From contig JACKCM010000003.1 in assembly GCA_020634035.1 (NCBI GenBank), positions 744,001 through 808,000 of the forward strand: DNA of 64,000 nt, in the 5' to 3' direction. A model generated the notes under the pieces. That model saw only the letters and a list, made by a program, of their open reading frames with translations, was not told the DNA's origin and made no database searches. This stretch comes from Candidatus Obscuribacterales bacterium (GTDB lineage: Bacteria > Cyanobacteriota > Vampirovibrionia > Obscuribacterales > Obscuribacteraceae). Below are positions 16,427 to 25,530 of this stretch, piece after piece (the first letter of the stretch is position 1; every line of letters begins with the position of its first letter). The position numbers and the translations under genes are program-made.

Positions 16427-17413
16427 ATGTCTACTCCGAGATTTCGAATATTGCTTCTTTCAATTGCCGCTTTGCTCCTCAGCCTATCGCCATCGCTTCC
16501 GGCCAATGCAGCCAACGAAGCCGGCATCGGCTGGATCCCGACCTGGAAACAGGGAATTGCCGAAGCGAATCGCACTAAAAAACCGATTCTTCTGGTCTCG
16601 GCTGCGCCGCAATGTGGCGGCGTGCCGGGCGAGTGGTGACCGGGCAAACAGAATATGGACAGGAGTTACCTGTCCCGGCCAGAAGTAATAAAAGCCTCTC
16701 GCAATTTCGTTTGCATACGAACAATGACCTATGAGAGCGCTGAAGAAGCAAAGGTCCTCCGTTCCATATGGGGACGAGGAGACCTGCAAAACACAGTATT
16801 CGCCATTCTCGACCCCTACGGTCGACCGATAGTCAACGGTCAGAGAAGCCCACAACGCATCTTCCGTGATTCTACCGACATGGCTACTTATATGGACCAG
16901 GTCGCAGCCCACTACCGGGGTCACGGCGACCCTACCTGGCTTCCGGTGGTTGATACGGTCAGGCTCGGATTGAACGTTGCCGCCTGCGACAGCCGCCCCC
17001 TGGTGATTGTAGTTGCGCCGACAAAAACCGAAAGAGACAGCCTTCAAGCCAGATTAGCGCCGGCTGCCTGGTCGGACAGACTGGTCGGTAAGCTGGTCTA
17101 CACGGCGGGCACCGCATCGGAACTCCGAAACATCCGCGGGGCAAGAATTAATAGCGGCTATCTCTTCGTCAAACCAAATGATTTCGGCACTGAAGGCGAG
17201 GTGGTGACCCAACTGAGCAACAGCGCCACGGCCACGGCTCTGACAAATGCCGCTATGCAAACCACGGGTATCGCTTTCTCGGAAAAACTGTCCCACCGTG
17301 AGCACGTTATGCGAGGCAGAAGGAGCGGGCAATCCTGGGATAGCGCGATTCCTGTAACCGACCAGCAGGCTCTTCGAGCCCAGCAGTTAGGGCCAGGACG
17401 GCGGGGTTTCTAA
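16427..17413 (+). CDS. Thioredoxin-like exported protein with in-frame UGA (selenoprotein candidate or nonsense pseudogene)
   Basis: The frame is open from ATG 16427 (GAGGAAAATAAA just before it, a good binding site) to 17413 except for one TGA at 16637-16639, codon 71 of 328. The N-terminus is a signal peptide (ending PANAANEA). Before the UGA the sequence KKPILLVSAAPQCGG looks like the first strand and CxxC region of a thioredoxin fold; after it FVCIRTMTYES and NTVFAILDPYG continue the same fold, so both parts are one protein. A 7-bp hairpin with loop AGTTA starts 17 bases after the UGA, fitting a bacterial SECIS. A Sec at 71, eight residues after Cys63, or a simple nonsense mutation are the alternatives. 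Confidence 0.65.
16657..16675 (+). promoter_or_regulatory. SECIS-like stem-loop downstream of in-frame UGA
   Basis: GGACAGG-AGTTA-CCTGTCC is a perfect 7-bp stem with a 5-base loop; three more pairs can form with CCG at 16640-16642 and CGG at 16676-16678 across a bulge. The loop begins 24 bases after the UGA and has G at its second position. Known bacterial SECIS elements have the apical loop about 16-37 bases from the UGA with a G among its first two bases. The match is by position and shape only. Confidence 0.5.
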
Positions 17414-17447
17414 AACCTTGGAGCTTGCGGGTAAGATGTGAGTAAGA

Positions 17448-17469
17448 TATACTCAATGTATACTCATTG
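17448..17469 (+). promoter_or_regulatory. Tandem 11-bp repeat, candidate operator of the DUF433/DUF5615 operon
   Basis: TATACTCAATG is followed directly by TATACTCATTG (one mismatch). TGAGTA at 17439-17444 is the inverse of the TACTCA in the repeats. The repeats lie 20 bases before the preferred start at 17489, overlap a TATACT that could serve as a -10 box, and are placed as an autoregulatory operator would be. Confidence 0.45.
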
Positions 17470-17488
17470 CGTAGCAAGGTTTGAAAAC

Positions 17489-17986
17489 ATGGCTCGTCCG
17501 AACAAGAGAGAAAATTTTGATGTTACCCCCTCTCAGGAGGCTGAAATCGACTGCTTCAAAGAATTAGTCAAAGCACCTTCCCGAAAAGAAGCCTTGCTGT
17601 CCGCGGTGCGCATCGCACTGCACATTACCAGCGAACTTCAAAATGGTAGAAAAATATACACAGGAGACTCCCAGGGGAACGACCTGAGAAGGCTTGTGAT
17701 GCTAGGTATAGAAGAGCCTGAATACTGGCCGTGGAAGTACCTGGTTCAAGTACCTCATCCATGGAAGAAGCAGCTGTACGTAAAAGGGAGAAAGCTGCCC
17801 GCAGCAGCAGTGTGGACAGCCACACTTACGAACAAGTTATCTAAAGCAGAGGCAGCTGAGAACTGGGATCTTCCACTTGAAGCCATTGATGAAATCTTTT
17901 ACTACTGCGAAAAGAACAAAGCCTTACTCCAAATGGAAGCAGAAGAAGAAGCCAGACAACTTTCTCTAAAAGGTATTCGGGTATAA
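17489..17986 (+). CDS. DUF433-family antitoxin-like protein
   Basis: With the ATG at 17489 (AAGG nine bases upstream) the protein has 165 residues; a GTG at 17438 would put the candidate operator inside the gene. The N-terminal ~45 residues (MARPNKRENFDVTPSQE) look like a short DNA-binding segment. The C-terminal part carries the DUF433 signature in the variant HPWKKQLYVKGRKLPAA, then LSKAEAAENWDLPLEAIDE and an acidic helix EAEEEARQL. DUF433 proteins typically precede DUF5615 PIN-like toxins, as here (2 bases apart). It should bind and neutralise that protein and repress the operon. Confidence 0.85.
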   Translation: MARPNKRENFDVTPSQEAEIDCFKELVKAPSRKEALLSAVRIALHITSELQNGRKIYTGDSQGNDLRRLVMLGIEEPEYWPWKYLVQVPHPWKKQLYVKGRKLPAAAVWTATLTNKLSKAEAAENWDLPLEAIDEIFYYCEKNKALLQMEAEEEARQLSLKGIRV

Positions 17987-17988
17987 GA

Positions 17989-18372
17989 ATGAGCCTGAGG
18001 CTGCTTCTCGATGAAGACTCCCAGGACAAGCTTCTAGTATCAAAACTAAAAGCAGCGGGTCACGATGTTCTAACAGCCCACGAAGCTGTTCTATCGGGAA
18101 AGCCCGACAGCGAGGTGCTGGCTTTTGCCGTGCAAAAGAAGCGTGTTGTATTAACCAGAAACTGCAATGATTTTTTAGTAGAGGCGGACAATTTAAAGTC
18201 CTCCGGAAAGACTCACTGCGGCATTTTGCTACGCTATGAGAAAAATGATCCTGCTAAAGATATGAGCTACGACGACGTAGTTAGAGCTCTAGACAATATA
18301 CAAAAAGCAATCTCTGAAAAAACTTTGATACTCAAAAATACAGAGCTGAGCCTTTCCTATTACCGCTACTGA
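17989..18372 (+). CDS. DUF5615 PIN-like toxin
   Basis: The 127-residue protein begins with LRLLLDEDSQDKL, the acidic motif of the Mut7-C/PIN-like fold. It then has KLKAAGHDVLTAHEA, PDSEVLAFAVQKKRVVLTRNCNDF (second acidic site), and SGKTHCGILLRYEKNDPAKDM. Members act as Mg-dependent RNases in type II toxin-antitoxin modules by family analogy; direct evidence for this branch is thin. All acidic residues are present, so it should be active. The start lies 2 bases after the antitoxin stop. It is convergent with the exported protein gene at 18428. Confidence 0.85.
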   Translation: MSLRLLLDEDSQDKLLVSKLKAAGHDVLTAHEAVLSGKPDSEVLAFAVQKKRVVLTRNCNDFLVEADNLKSSGKTHCGILLRYEKNDPAKDMSYDDVVRALDNIQKAISEKTLILKNTELSLSYYRY

Positions 18373-18427
18373 TATCATAAATGGTGCCTTTTCACCAGGA
18401 AACAGAAAGATAGTCCCTGGTAACCAC

Positions 18428-19456
18428 CTACCGGCAACTGTACTCCCACCTATCCAGTTCCAACAGCCAGGCGGTACTGGGCTTGACCTCCATGCTTGTC
18501 TTTGGCGCATCTACGGTCTCGAAGCTAGCGAGCATCTTCTCTACCTCGGGATACAGCTTGTCGTCCACCTCTACCGGCAGCGTGCTGATGGCATACATCA
18601 ATCGATCGCCGACCATAAAATGCCACTGCCGCCAGCGCACTTTCTCTTCACCCTTGGGCGGCAACGCCTGCTGAAAGAAATAGGCATCATACTTGCCGAC
18701 CTTTACCTTTTTGAGATCGTCAACCGTGGCATCAGGTCTGGCGCGCTGTAGATTCTCCAGGGCGGCTTCCCGGGGCATTCTCGAAAGCAGCTTCGCCAGA
18801 TCGGCGTCCGAATCGGCAGACACCCTACCCTGCATATGGATGTCCATTCCGCACTGCAGCCCGCTGGGAATGTACATCATCCAGTTGGTGCGAGGTACGG
18901 TGGTCCACCCCTCCACAGTATTAATTTTAAAAGGCAGAGGCTTCTCCCGGGGCAAAAACTGAAAAACGACCACGCTATCCATAGGCTGCTTCGCAGCCCG
19001 GTTCTCAGTCTCTGTATAAACAACCTGATACGGCTCTTCATAAACCCAGCGAGAGTCGGACTGCAACGCCACAGCATCGAGCAGCTCCTGCACCGTGGGC
19101 TGATAGCTGGCAGGATAGGCTGGTTCTAGATAAGCGGTGGAAACATCTTTATCATCGGTGGCCAGTGCAATAGATTTGCCGATTTCAATGCGGCTCATCA
19201 CGAAATACATGTTAGAGAAATCACGAAAGGTCCCATTCGAGATGCGCCCATCAATACGCTGGCTCAAGAATTTCTGCAATTCGTCCTTGCTGAGCGTTTT
19301 AATCGGCTGCTTAAAAATAGCCGGAGCCTTTGCATTGGGCTCCTTATGCATCTGGATTCTAACCTGCGCACAGGTGGGCGCCGCCGCTGCCAGCGCCAGT
19401 GTCGAAAAACCGATAAGAGACATTACTATAGAAGCACGTTTAAAAGCACGTTTCAT
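18428..19456 (-). CDS. Exported protein of unknown function
   Basis: This 342-residue protein has a signal peptide (MKRAFKRASIVMSLIGFSTL, cleavage near AAAPTCAQV). The mature part has two parts: an N-terminal region with an aromatic-rich domain (about 90-160) and a C-terminal region (about 180-315) whose PFKINTVEGWTTVPRTNW and RWRQWHFMVGDRLMYAIST segments resemble PsbP/Mog1-type ligand-binding domains. A pair of Cys residues (near 29 and 341) could form a disulfide. The same general fold seems to recur in the exported protein at 59261. No catalytic motif is seen. Periplasmic location likely. Confidence 0.7.
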   Translation of the reverse strand: MKRAFKRASIVMSLIGFSTLALAAAAPTCAQVRIQMHKEPNAKAPAIFKQPIKTLSKDELQKFLSQRIDGRISNGTFRDFSNMYFVMSRIEIGKSIALATDDKDVSTAYLEPAYPASYQPTVQELLDAVALQSDSRWVYEEPYQVVYTETENRAAKQPMDSVVVFQFLPREKPLPFKINTVEGWTTVPRTNWMMYIPSGLQCGMDIHMQGRVSADSDADLAKLLSRMPREAALENLQRARPDATVDDLKKVKVGKYDAYFFQQALPPKGEEKVRWRQWHFMVGDRLMYAISTLPVEVDDKLYPEVEKMLASFETVDAPKTSMEVKPSTAWLLELDRWEYSCR

Positions 19457-19540
19457 ATCAATACCTTCTTAATTGAACCTAGCACAGACCAAAATTTTGC
19501 GTCGGATTCCTTTTCAATTCGTTAGATCCGATGTACACAT

Positions 19541-19909
19541 TTAAAAGAGAGACAAAATACGGGCCCGGGTCTCTGCGATTATAGGGTGAGGTTTTTCTTT
19601 AGGACCATAGGAAGGATAGATATCCTCATCGACTCGAACCCGAATCCAGCTCACATTTTTATATAGATAAAAATGCTGCGACTCATCGATCATTACCTTG
19701 CGTTCCGTTTCGATGATAGAGATATTGAGCACAATGGTGCGATGCAGCTTCTCCTCCGTCACAAGAGTGGCGCGGATTAGTCCCTGCTTTTCGAACTGCT
19801 CAGGCTCCCAGTGCGAAGAATCCGTCGTCGACTCGGACAAAGCCTGCACAATCTTAGCCAGGGTCTCATCAAATCCAAAAGGACTGTATAACGCCTTGTC
19901 GGAGGTCAT
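19541..19909 (-). CDS. Small hypothetical protein
   Basis: This soluble, 122-residue acidic-to-neutral protein has alternating strands (ATLVTEEKLHRTIVLNISII, then KVMIDESQHFYLYKNVSWI) that look like a small beta-rich fold. I do not recognise a family. It stands between the exported protein gene (85 bases downstream) and the kinase gene at 20010 (on the same strand, 100 bases upstream), and may be the last gene of the kinase transcript. Confidence 0.6.
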   Translation of the reverse strand: MTSDKALYSPFGFDETLAKIVQALSESTTDSSHWEPEQFEKQGLIRATLVTEEKLHRTIVLNISIIETERKVMIDESQHFYLYKNVSWIRVRVDEDIYPSYGPKEKPHPIIAETRARILSLF

Positions 19910-20009
19910 CGGGGCTGCCTGTTTGAGGGTCTACATTTGAACTCTGAATCTGCTCTCTGAATCTCTTCTCGGAACCTTTACTTTGAGAAATTCCCCGGAG
20001 CAAGAAAAA

Positions 20010-22598
20010 TCAATCGACTTCTTCGGATTTCTCGGGCTCGGGCTCCGGTTCTTGCTCAAGCTCAAGCTCCTGCTCCAGCTCAGGCTCTAGCTCGAGCTTC
20101 ATCCAGCCCACCGAATCATATCTTTCATTCATATCAAGTCTGGTGGCTTGTTGCACGATCGCGTCGATGGACTCAGAAAGATCCGGTGCCAGAACCCGCG
20201 GAGTAGAGACACTTAACGGTCTGGGGTCTCTGCCGGTGAGCATAAAATGAAGTGTGGCGCCCAGGGCATATATGTCACTTCTTGGATCTACTTCGTTGCG
20301 AAACTGTTCCGGCGGTGTGTAAGACTGCTTGCCGCAGGACTCCATAGTCTGAGTGCCGTCGGCTCTGGCAGCCAGGCTGAAGTCAATCAGTTTGACAGCA
20401 CCGTCCTCGGTGATCATTATGTTCTCGGGTGTAACATCACGATGAACCATGGCAGGGACCAGGCTGTGAAGATACTCGAGAATCTCGCATACCCGGGCAC
20501 CAATGCGCCTGGCTTCGTCCTCGGGCAGAGGTCCTTCTCTTGCTACTTTCGCCTTCAGAGTCTCGCCCTGGACATATTCTAGAACAGCATAGACTCGCCC
20601 CTGCTCACAGAAGAAGTCATATAAAGCCACTATGCCCGGATGATTCAACTGAGAAAGCAGACTGACCTCGGTTTCGAACTCTCGGGCAGATTCTAATAAT
20701 GCCCCCGAAGCATCGGCGGTAGTGGCATCGGAAGAAGCCAGTATATACTCTTTCAAGACACAAGAGCTGCCGTCCGGCCTGCGCGCCACATAGGTGGTCG
20801 CCTGACCACCGGCATGAAGACGTCGCTCGACTAAATATTGACCGTCTTTCAAAGTATCCTTCGGATTCAAGCCACTCTTGGCGCCGTCCGGTTGACGTTT
20901 CTCGGTGAGAATATCGAACCAGAGCTGGGTATAGCGAACATCTTGAAGGACACGAGAGCCCAGGAGCTTCTCTTGCACATCCTCATCGATAATCACATGT
21001 GGTGCCCATTTTCTTATAGAATAGAACAACCTCGCCTTCTCGGCAGAGCTCAAATTATTGAGATCGATCTTGATGTTGCGACCTCCATCAAGACCCCGGT
21101 CGACAGAAGACAAAATAAGATCATCGCCGACATTTACCTGACGGCACAGACCGTCCATGAATTTGGCTATCTTATTAAGGCATTTGTAAGTCAGAGAGTC
21201 TTTGCTGAATGCATTGTCAGGCAGAGGATACAGACGGGTAAAGCCCTCTTCTTGATGGCGCACTCGCTTGATTTCGCTCCAGCGCAGCGAGTCTGGTCCG
21301 CCACCGGTTGAGAACTGATTGAGCGTCAGCACATTGAACAGCCAGTCGTCCTTACCCCGGCGCTTGACACCATTGACGGTACATTCCACCGTATTCTCTC
21401 GAGAGAGAAAATTGAGCGGAAAGACGAACCAGGCTCGAATAAGAACAGCTACCAGGGCAGCGGCCAGTCCATAGAGATAGAAAAAAAGAAAAATCCTTTT
21501 CGTAGTTGCAGGTTTTGAACCACCAGGTGTCAACAGGCTACCTTTGTCTCGATAATAGTGAGCCAGAAAATAATCTTCGTTTCGCTTCTTGTCCACAGCC
21601 GCTCTTTGCTCAGCGTTCAATATCCAATATCTAACCGGTTTAGGCGGTGACGGAGTGTTCCTCCGTTGAATATTTGCATAGGACACAGGCACTGCTCTGC
21701 TGCTGAGCACCATCTTGTCCACACCCAGACCGAAGTATATAGATGTTGTTATTATCGCCGGAATTCCAAGAGCGAATATCGATAGAAGCGTAATCCCGAA
21801 AGCGCGAGAATGATAGAAATTGTTCTCCGGATGAGACAACTCAGAGCGCCGGTTTTGAACAAAAGACAAGCCCTCTGGATCATCAGCATCCACTTTTTTC
21901 TCGGGCAAAAATCCTTTTAGCCAGTGCCAGAATATCCAGAAAAAAGAAAATGGCAAACAGAATATATAGGTCCAGAAAAGGACGAAAGGCAAAGCCTGAT
22001 CCACACCTTCGCTCAAGTCTCGACGAAAAGCAGATTGACGGACAGATTCCGGTATCTGGTCCTTTAAACCTTTCTGAATATGAGCAGGGCACCGATGATA
22101 AAGCCCTAGAAAAGCGGGCTTCAGTATTGTCGCCAAAACCCAGAGTAATACCAACTTGGGCATCATGGCAATGGCACCGATAACAGTAGCAGGCGCCAGA
22201 AGCCCCCTGAACCATTCGATCCAGCTCTGGGCCGTGCCCACAGGCGAGACAGGAACATCTTCCAGGGCGCGACACCAGTCGGGCAACTGACTTTCTTCTT
22301 TGTCTAACGCCAGGCTTTCCTCGGCATCGGCAATCTCTTCAACCGCATCTGATTCGGTGGCACCGGTACTGGAGCGAAGAGACTGTAAAAATGCTTGAAT
22401 GTTCTGTACTTTTTCTTGTTCTTCTACTTGTTCACCATTAACCTGCTCTGCAGAAACAGGCGGGTCCTGCGCCGCTTGAGCGACCGACTCCGGTCCATTC
22501 GAAACAACAAGCCTGGTCGAATCGGCTTCCTTTTCTACAAAGGTTGGATCAAATTTCTCCTGGTCAAGGCTACTCATTTCAAAACTCTCGCTCTTCAT
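20010..22598 (-). CDS. Membrane Ser/Thr protein kinase with C-terminal kinase domain (DFS variant)
   Basis: This protein has 862 residues. A Glu/Gln-rich N-terminus (1-120) is followed by several membrane segments (about 135-165, 205-235, 275-300, 380-400) and a cytoplasmic linker, then the kinase domain from about 610 to 830. It has the Lys of VLKEYIL, HRDVTPEN (719-726) and DFS (739-741) in place of DFG, then TPPEQF and DIYALGATLHFML. The Mg-binding Asp739 is kept, so activity is likely despite Ser for Gly. The C-terminus is an acidic ELEPE-rich tail. Its start overlaps the stop of the twin kinase gene by 4 bases, so the two are coupled. Confidence 0.88.
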   Translation of the reverse strand: MKSESFEMSSLDQEKFDPTFVEKEADSTRLVVSNGPESVAQAAQDPPVSAEQVNGEQVEEQEKVQNIQAFLQSLRSSTGATESDAVEEIADAEESLALDKEESQLPDWCRALEDVPVSPVGTAQSWIEWFRGLLAPATVIGAIAMMPKLVLLWVLATILKPAFLGLYHRCPAHIQKGLKDQIPESVRQSAFRRDLSEGVDQALPFVLFWTYIFCLPFSFFWIFWHWLKGFLPEKKVDADDPEGLSFVQNRRSELSHPENNFYHSRAFGITLLSIFALGIPAIITTSIYFGLGVDKMVLSSRAVPVSYANIQRRNTPSPPKPVRYWILNAEQRAAVDKKRNEDYFLAHYYRDKGSLLTPGGSKPATTKRIFLFFYLYGLAAALVAVLIRAWFVFPLNFLSRENTVECTVNGVKRRGKDDWLFNVLTLNQFSTGGGPDSLRWSEIKRVRHQEEGFTRLYPLPDNAFSKDSLTYKCLNKIAKFMDGLCRQVNVGDDLILSSVDRGLDGGRNIKIDLNNLSSAEKARLFYSIRKWAPHVIIDEDVQEKLLGSRVLQDVRYTQLWFDILTEKRQPDGAKSGLNPKDTLKDGQYLVERRLHAGGQATTYVARRPDGSSCVLKEYILASSDATTADASGALLESAREFETEVSLLSQLNHPGIVALYDFFCEQGRVYAVLEYVQGETLKAKVAREGPLPEDEARRIGARVCEILEYLHSLVPAMVHRDVTPENIMITEDGAVKLIDFSLAARADGTQTMESCGKQSYTPPEQFRNEVDPRSDIYALGATLHFMLTGRDPRPLSVSTPRVLAPDLSESIDAIVQQATRLDMNERYDSVGWMKLELEPELEQELELEQEPEPEPEKSEEVD

Positions 22599-25090
22599 TT
22601 CCCTGTCACAGCCTCGAGACTAGACTTGATATTGAGCTTGAATCCTTTGTCCATGGCGTTCAATCTGGACAGTATTTCTTTGAAGGACCGGGGCCTCTCG
22701 TCAGCATCGAATGCGGTGCATTCTCTAACCAGAGCATCCAGCGCTTCGGAACACTCTATAAACGAAGAAGGCGAGGAGGTCGAGAGTGCTACCGGGTCAC
22801 GACCGGTCAGCAAGAAATGAAGCAGACAACCAAAACTGTATATGTCGCTTCTGCAATCCGCCTCGCCGCGCAACTGCTCGGGCGAGACATAGGTTTGCTT
22901 ACCGATCATTGTACCGGTTACTCCCTCGATAAATTCTCGGGCGGCACCAAAGTCGATAAGCCTAAGCTGCCCGTCTTCACCTACAATCACGTTGTCGGGG
23001 GTAAGATCACGGTGCAACACCGCCGGCTCTCTGCCATGCATATAGATCAAAATCTGACATAGTTGCGATGCGTACTCTAAAACAGCTTTTTCAGAACGCG
23101 AGCCCTGTTCTAAAACGAGCTCCCGCAGGTCTTTTCCGGGTCGGTGCTCTATCAATAGATAAGTCGACTCACCCACGGTAAAACAATTCAAAACCTTTGC
23201 AATGCCAGGATGATCGAGAGCGGTCAAAATCTCGTACTCGCGCTTCAATATCTTGGTAAAAGCCCGGGTCTCGGCGTTGTCTTCAGCCAGATAGAACTGT
23301 TTGACGTTCACCATTCGTCCAGCTTCTTCTCGAGCCAGATATACGGCACACAGGGGCTTGCTGGCAAGCTGCCGGGTTATGCGCACCTTGGTCCCGGGCA
23401 AATACTCGCCCTGAGAATGAGGCACGAATATAGTCGACTTAAATTCTTCTCGCCCGCGGCAATCTTCAAGCGAGACAATTCCGTCAGACGGCTTCTTGCG
23501 ATGGTCCTCTTCGGACAGTCTGGCACAAGCCTCGAAAACAGCCTTGTCGATGATACAGTTAACAGCATGGCGGTCGACAGCATTTAGAAGCAGTTTCAAA
23601 TCCGGTGCCGACATTTGCCCCCCTTTGAAGCGCACAAAGCCGCCACTGCGGAAGCGCAGAGTAAACGTTGTCTTTGTCTCAGCATCCAAGCCTTTTTTGC
23701 TTTTCAACGGACGTACATTTGCTTCTATAGACTTCAAATCGCTCCACAAGCGAAACTGCCGCCCCAGCATCGTTAGATAAGGACCCTGGGCAAAGTTTAT
23801 GCCGTCAGCGTTTATCGAAATTTTCCTGGGTTTTGCAAAAGGCACAAACACCAGGCAAAAGACTGAAAAGGCAGGGGTCGCCAACAAAGCTATAACCGAA
23901 GCCATAAAAATTCTGAAGTTCAGCTGCGACAACCAGGCAGGACTGTTGCCTCCCACTCCGAATCCAGCGTCCGCAACAGAGAAATCCAGCCAGCCTTTTA
24001 TAGTTTCGCCCAGCGGTCCGTCGCTGAATCCGAACAGGAAAAACAGAAAGAGATAACAACAAGTGACCCAGACGGTGGTCCTGATGGAATTGCCCAAAAG
24101 AGGATGTGCCTCAGGGAAGGCAAGCTTTCTCGCCGGCAGGTGCAACGCCTCTAAAAATCCCTCGATCAGGTGCTGCAAAGACTTCACAGACACGACTCTC
24201 CAGGTGAAAGAGGTCAAAAAAGCATGCAGCTTACAGATTGGCTGAAACAAGAGAAGCCCGGTGAGGACTGAGCAAAGCGTTGCGACAATGGCGCGAAAGT
24301 CCGAGATGAAAGTCAAATCAGATGGATTCGGCACCACCAGAGGGAGCTGATGAAAATTCAGCCCTGCGCCAGTATGAGGAAACAGCTCTCCAATCGATGA
24401 CAGAGCGGCTGGAGGGAATTTAACGAGATTCGCATCGGCAGCAGAAGCCAGCAGCCAATTAGCAATCCATTGAACAGGACCATCGGGGCGGAGGGTGATA
24501 CTCAGGACGGAAGCCACAAAAGAGGCGAAGAAAATAATCTGGGTCGCGCCAGCCCATCGCTGTCTCTGAGCAATGAGATCAGGGTCTTCTCTGGTCGCCT
24601 TCAACCGCGACCGCAAACCTATCGCCAGGGCGCATGCCGCGCCATAGATAGGTAGCGGAGCCAGAAATCCGCCCAGGTAGAAAAGCTGGTGCACAGCTTT
24701 TACGGCGACGTAAGACATTGAACCTGAGCCACCGCTACCTCCGAACCAAATAGAAAGCAGAGTGCCCGTGCTACCGCCGTCGATCAGATTTGCGCTGACT
24801 GCGGAATTGTAGAAAAACCGCATGGAATACATCCAGAATAAAATCAAGGCTATCCGCTGAAAACGCGGGGTTTTGACATAGGCTTTCAGAAAAATCACCC
24901 GCTCCAGGGCGGTCTGGGTCCACATGGTGCGGACGGCAGGAATGGCGACATAGAGAAGGATGGCAATGGTTCCAAGCACCAGGGACCATCCGGAGAGGTA
25001 GAGATCGGCGAGGAGAAAAGCAACTATGGCAAGAGCCTCTAAATGGACTCTTCTGGGTCGGTAAAGTTGCAAGCCCCGAGGGACAGACAT
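22595..25090 (-). CDS. Membrane Ser/Thr protein kinase with C-terminal kinase domain
   Basis: The 831-residue protein has about six to eight hydrophobic segments in residues 15-420, a soluble PH-like region (about 425-490), and a C-terminal kinase domain from about 565. Kinase residues present are VKQF (Lys), HRDLTPDN (693-700), DFG (713-715), SPEQL and DIYSFGCLLHFLL. The Gly-rich loop is weak. The order (membrane part first, kinase last) is the reverse of the PknB type and is shared with its coupled downstream neighbour, so they are probably an ancient duplication acting together, perhaps as a heteromer. The substrates are unknown. Confidence 0.88.
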   Translation of the reverse strand: MSVPRGLQLYRPRRVHLEALAIVAFLLADLYLSGWSLVLGTIAILLYVAIPAVRTMWTQTALERVIFLKAYVKTPRFQRIALILFWMYSMRFFYNSAVSANLIDGGSTGTLLSIWFGGSGGSGSMSYVAVKAVHQLFYLGGFLAPLPIYGAACALAIGLRSRLKATREDPDLIAQRQRWAGATQIIFFASFVASVLSITLRPDGPVQWIANWLLASAADANLVKFPPAALSSIGELFPHTGAGLNFHQLPLVVPNPSDLTFISDFRAIVATLCSVLTGLLLFQPICKLHAFLTSFTWRVVSVKSLQHLIEGFLEALHLPARKLAFPEAHPLLGNSIRTTVWVTCCYLFLFFLFGFSDGPLGETIKGWLDFSVADAGFGVGGNSPAWLSQLNFRIFMASVIALLATPAFSVFCLVFVPFAKPRKISINADGINFAQGPYLTMLGRQFRLWSDLKSIEANVRPLKSKKGLDAETKTTFTLRFRSGGFVRFKGGQMSAPDLKLLLNAVDRHAVNCIIDKAVFEACARLSEEDHRKKPSDGIVSLEDCRGREEFKSTIFVPHSQGEYLPGTKVRITRQLASKPLCAVYLAREEAGRMVNVKQFYLAEDNAETRAFTKILKREYEILTALDHPGIAKVLNCFTVGESTYLLIEHRPGKDLRELVLEQGSRSEKAVLEYASQLCQILIYMHGREPAVLHRDLTPDNVIVGEDGQLRLIDFGAAREFIEGVTGTMIGKQTYVSPEQLRGEADCRSDIYSFGCLLHFLLTGRDPVALSTSSPSSFIECSEALDALVRECTAFDADERPRSFKEILSRLNAMDKGFKLNIKSSLEAVTGK

Positions 25091-25155
25091 GGTAATTGGC
25101 GCTCTGAAGTAACGGAACTCCAGTATGGCAAACCCGGGGACGTTGTCAAGTAGGG

Positions 25156-25521
25156 TTATGGATAGTTCTTCGAAGGCATCGAAGAGTAGAGGCCGAAAAC
25201 ATGCTTGAGCACGCTTCTATTGTCAGCCAGTTCCGGCTTACCGGGGACTCTGAATTTAGCACCAAGCAGATCCAACATCTCTATGTCTATTCTGGCGCAA
25301 GCGAGAGCTCCAGTGAGCGCTTCCAGAGAGCTGCCACCGGGAACAGTCTTGCCACTGCCTCCTACAAGCTCTTCGCAATACCATTTACCTTCCTGCTGGA
25401 AAGGCGCACCTATAAAAATAGGCGTTTTGAAGATCTCGCCCGGCTCCGAATCTACAGTCATCTCCAGCTCATAGTAGGCGATTGCATTTTTCCTATTCAG
25501 CTCCACCTTCTTTTTGTTCAT
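25156..25521 (-). CDS. Small soluble protein of unknown function
   Basis: The 121-residue protein begins KKKVELNRKNAIAYYELEM and contains a strand-rich N-terminal half (FIGAPFQQEGKWYCEELV) and a helix with SLEALTGALACARIDIEML. The pattern reminds me of DUF6968-type small proteins, but I am not certain. It lies 65 bases upstream of the twin kinase gene on the same strand and 9 bases downstream of the exported TPR gene at 25531, so it is probably part of one operon with them. A regulatory or accessory role to the kinases is only a guess. Confidence 0.65.
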   Translation of the reverse strand: MNKKKVELNRKNAIAYYELEMTVDSEPGEIFKTPIFIGAPFQQEGKWYCEELVGGSGKTVPGGSSLEALTGALACARIDIEMLDLLGAKFRVPGKPELADNRSVLKHVFGLYSSMPSKNYP

Positions 25522-25530
25522 CGGCTTAGT

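Noticed and set aside
16427..17413. TGA read as Trp under an alternative genetic code
   Set aside because: Many genes here end cleanly at TGA with the next gene starting at once, so TGA is a normal stop in this genome.
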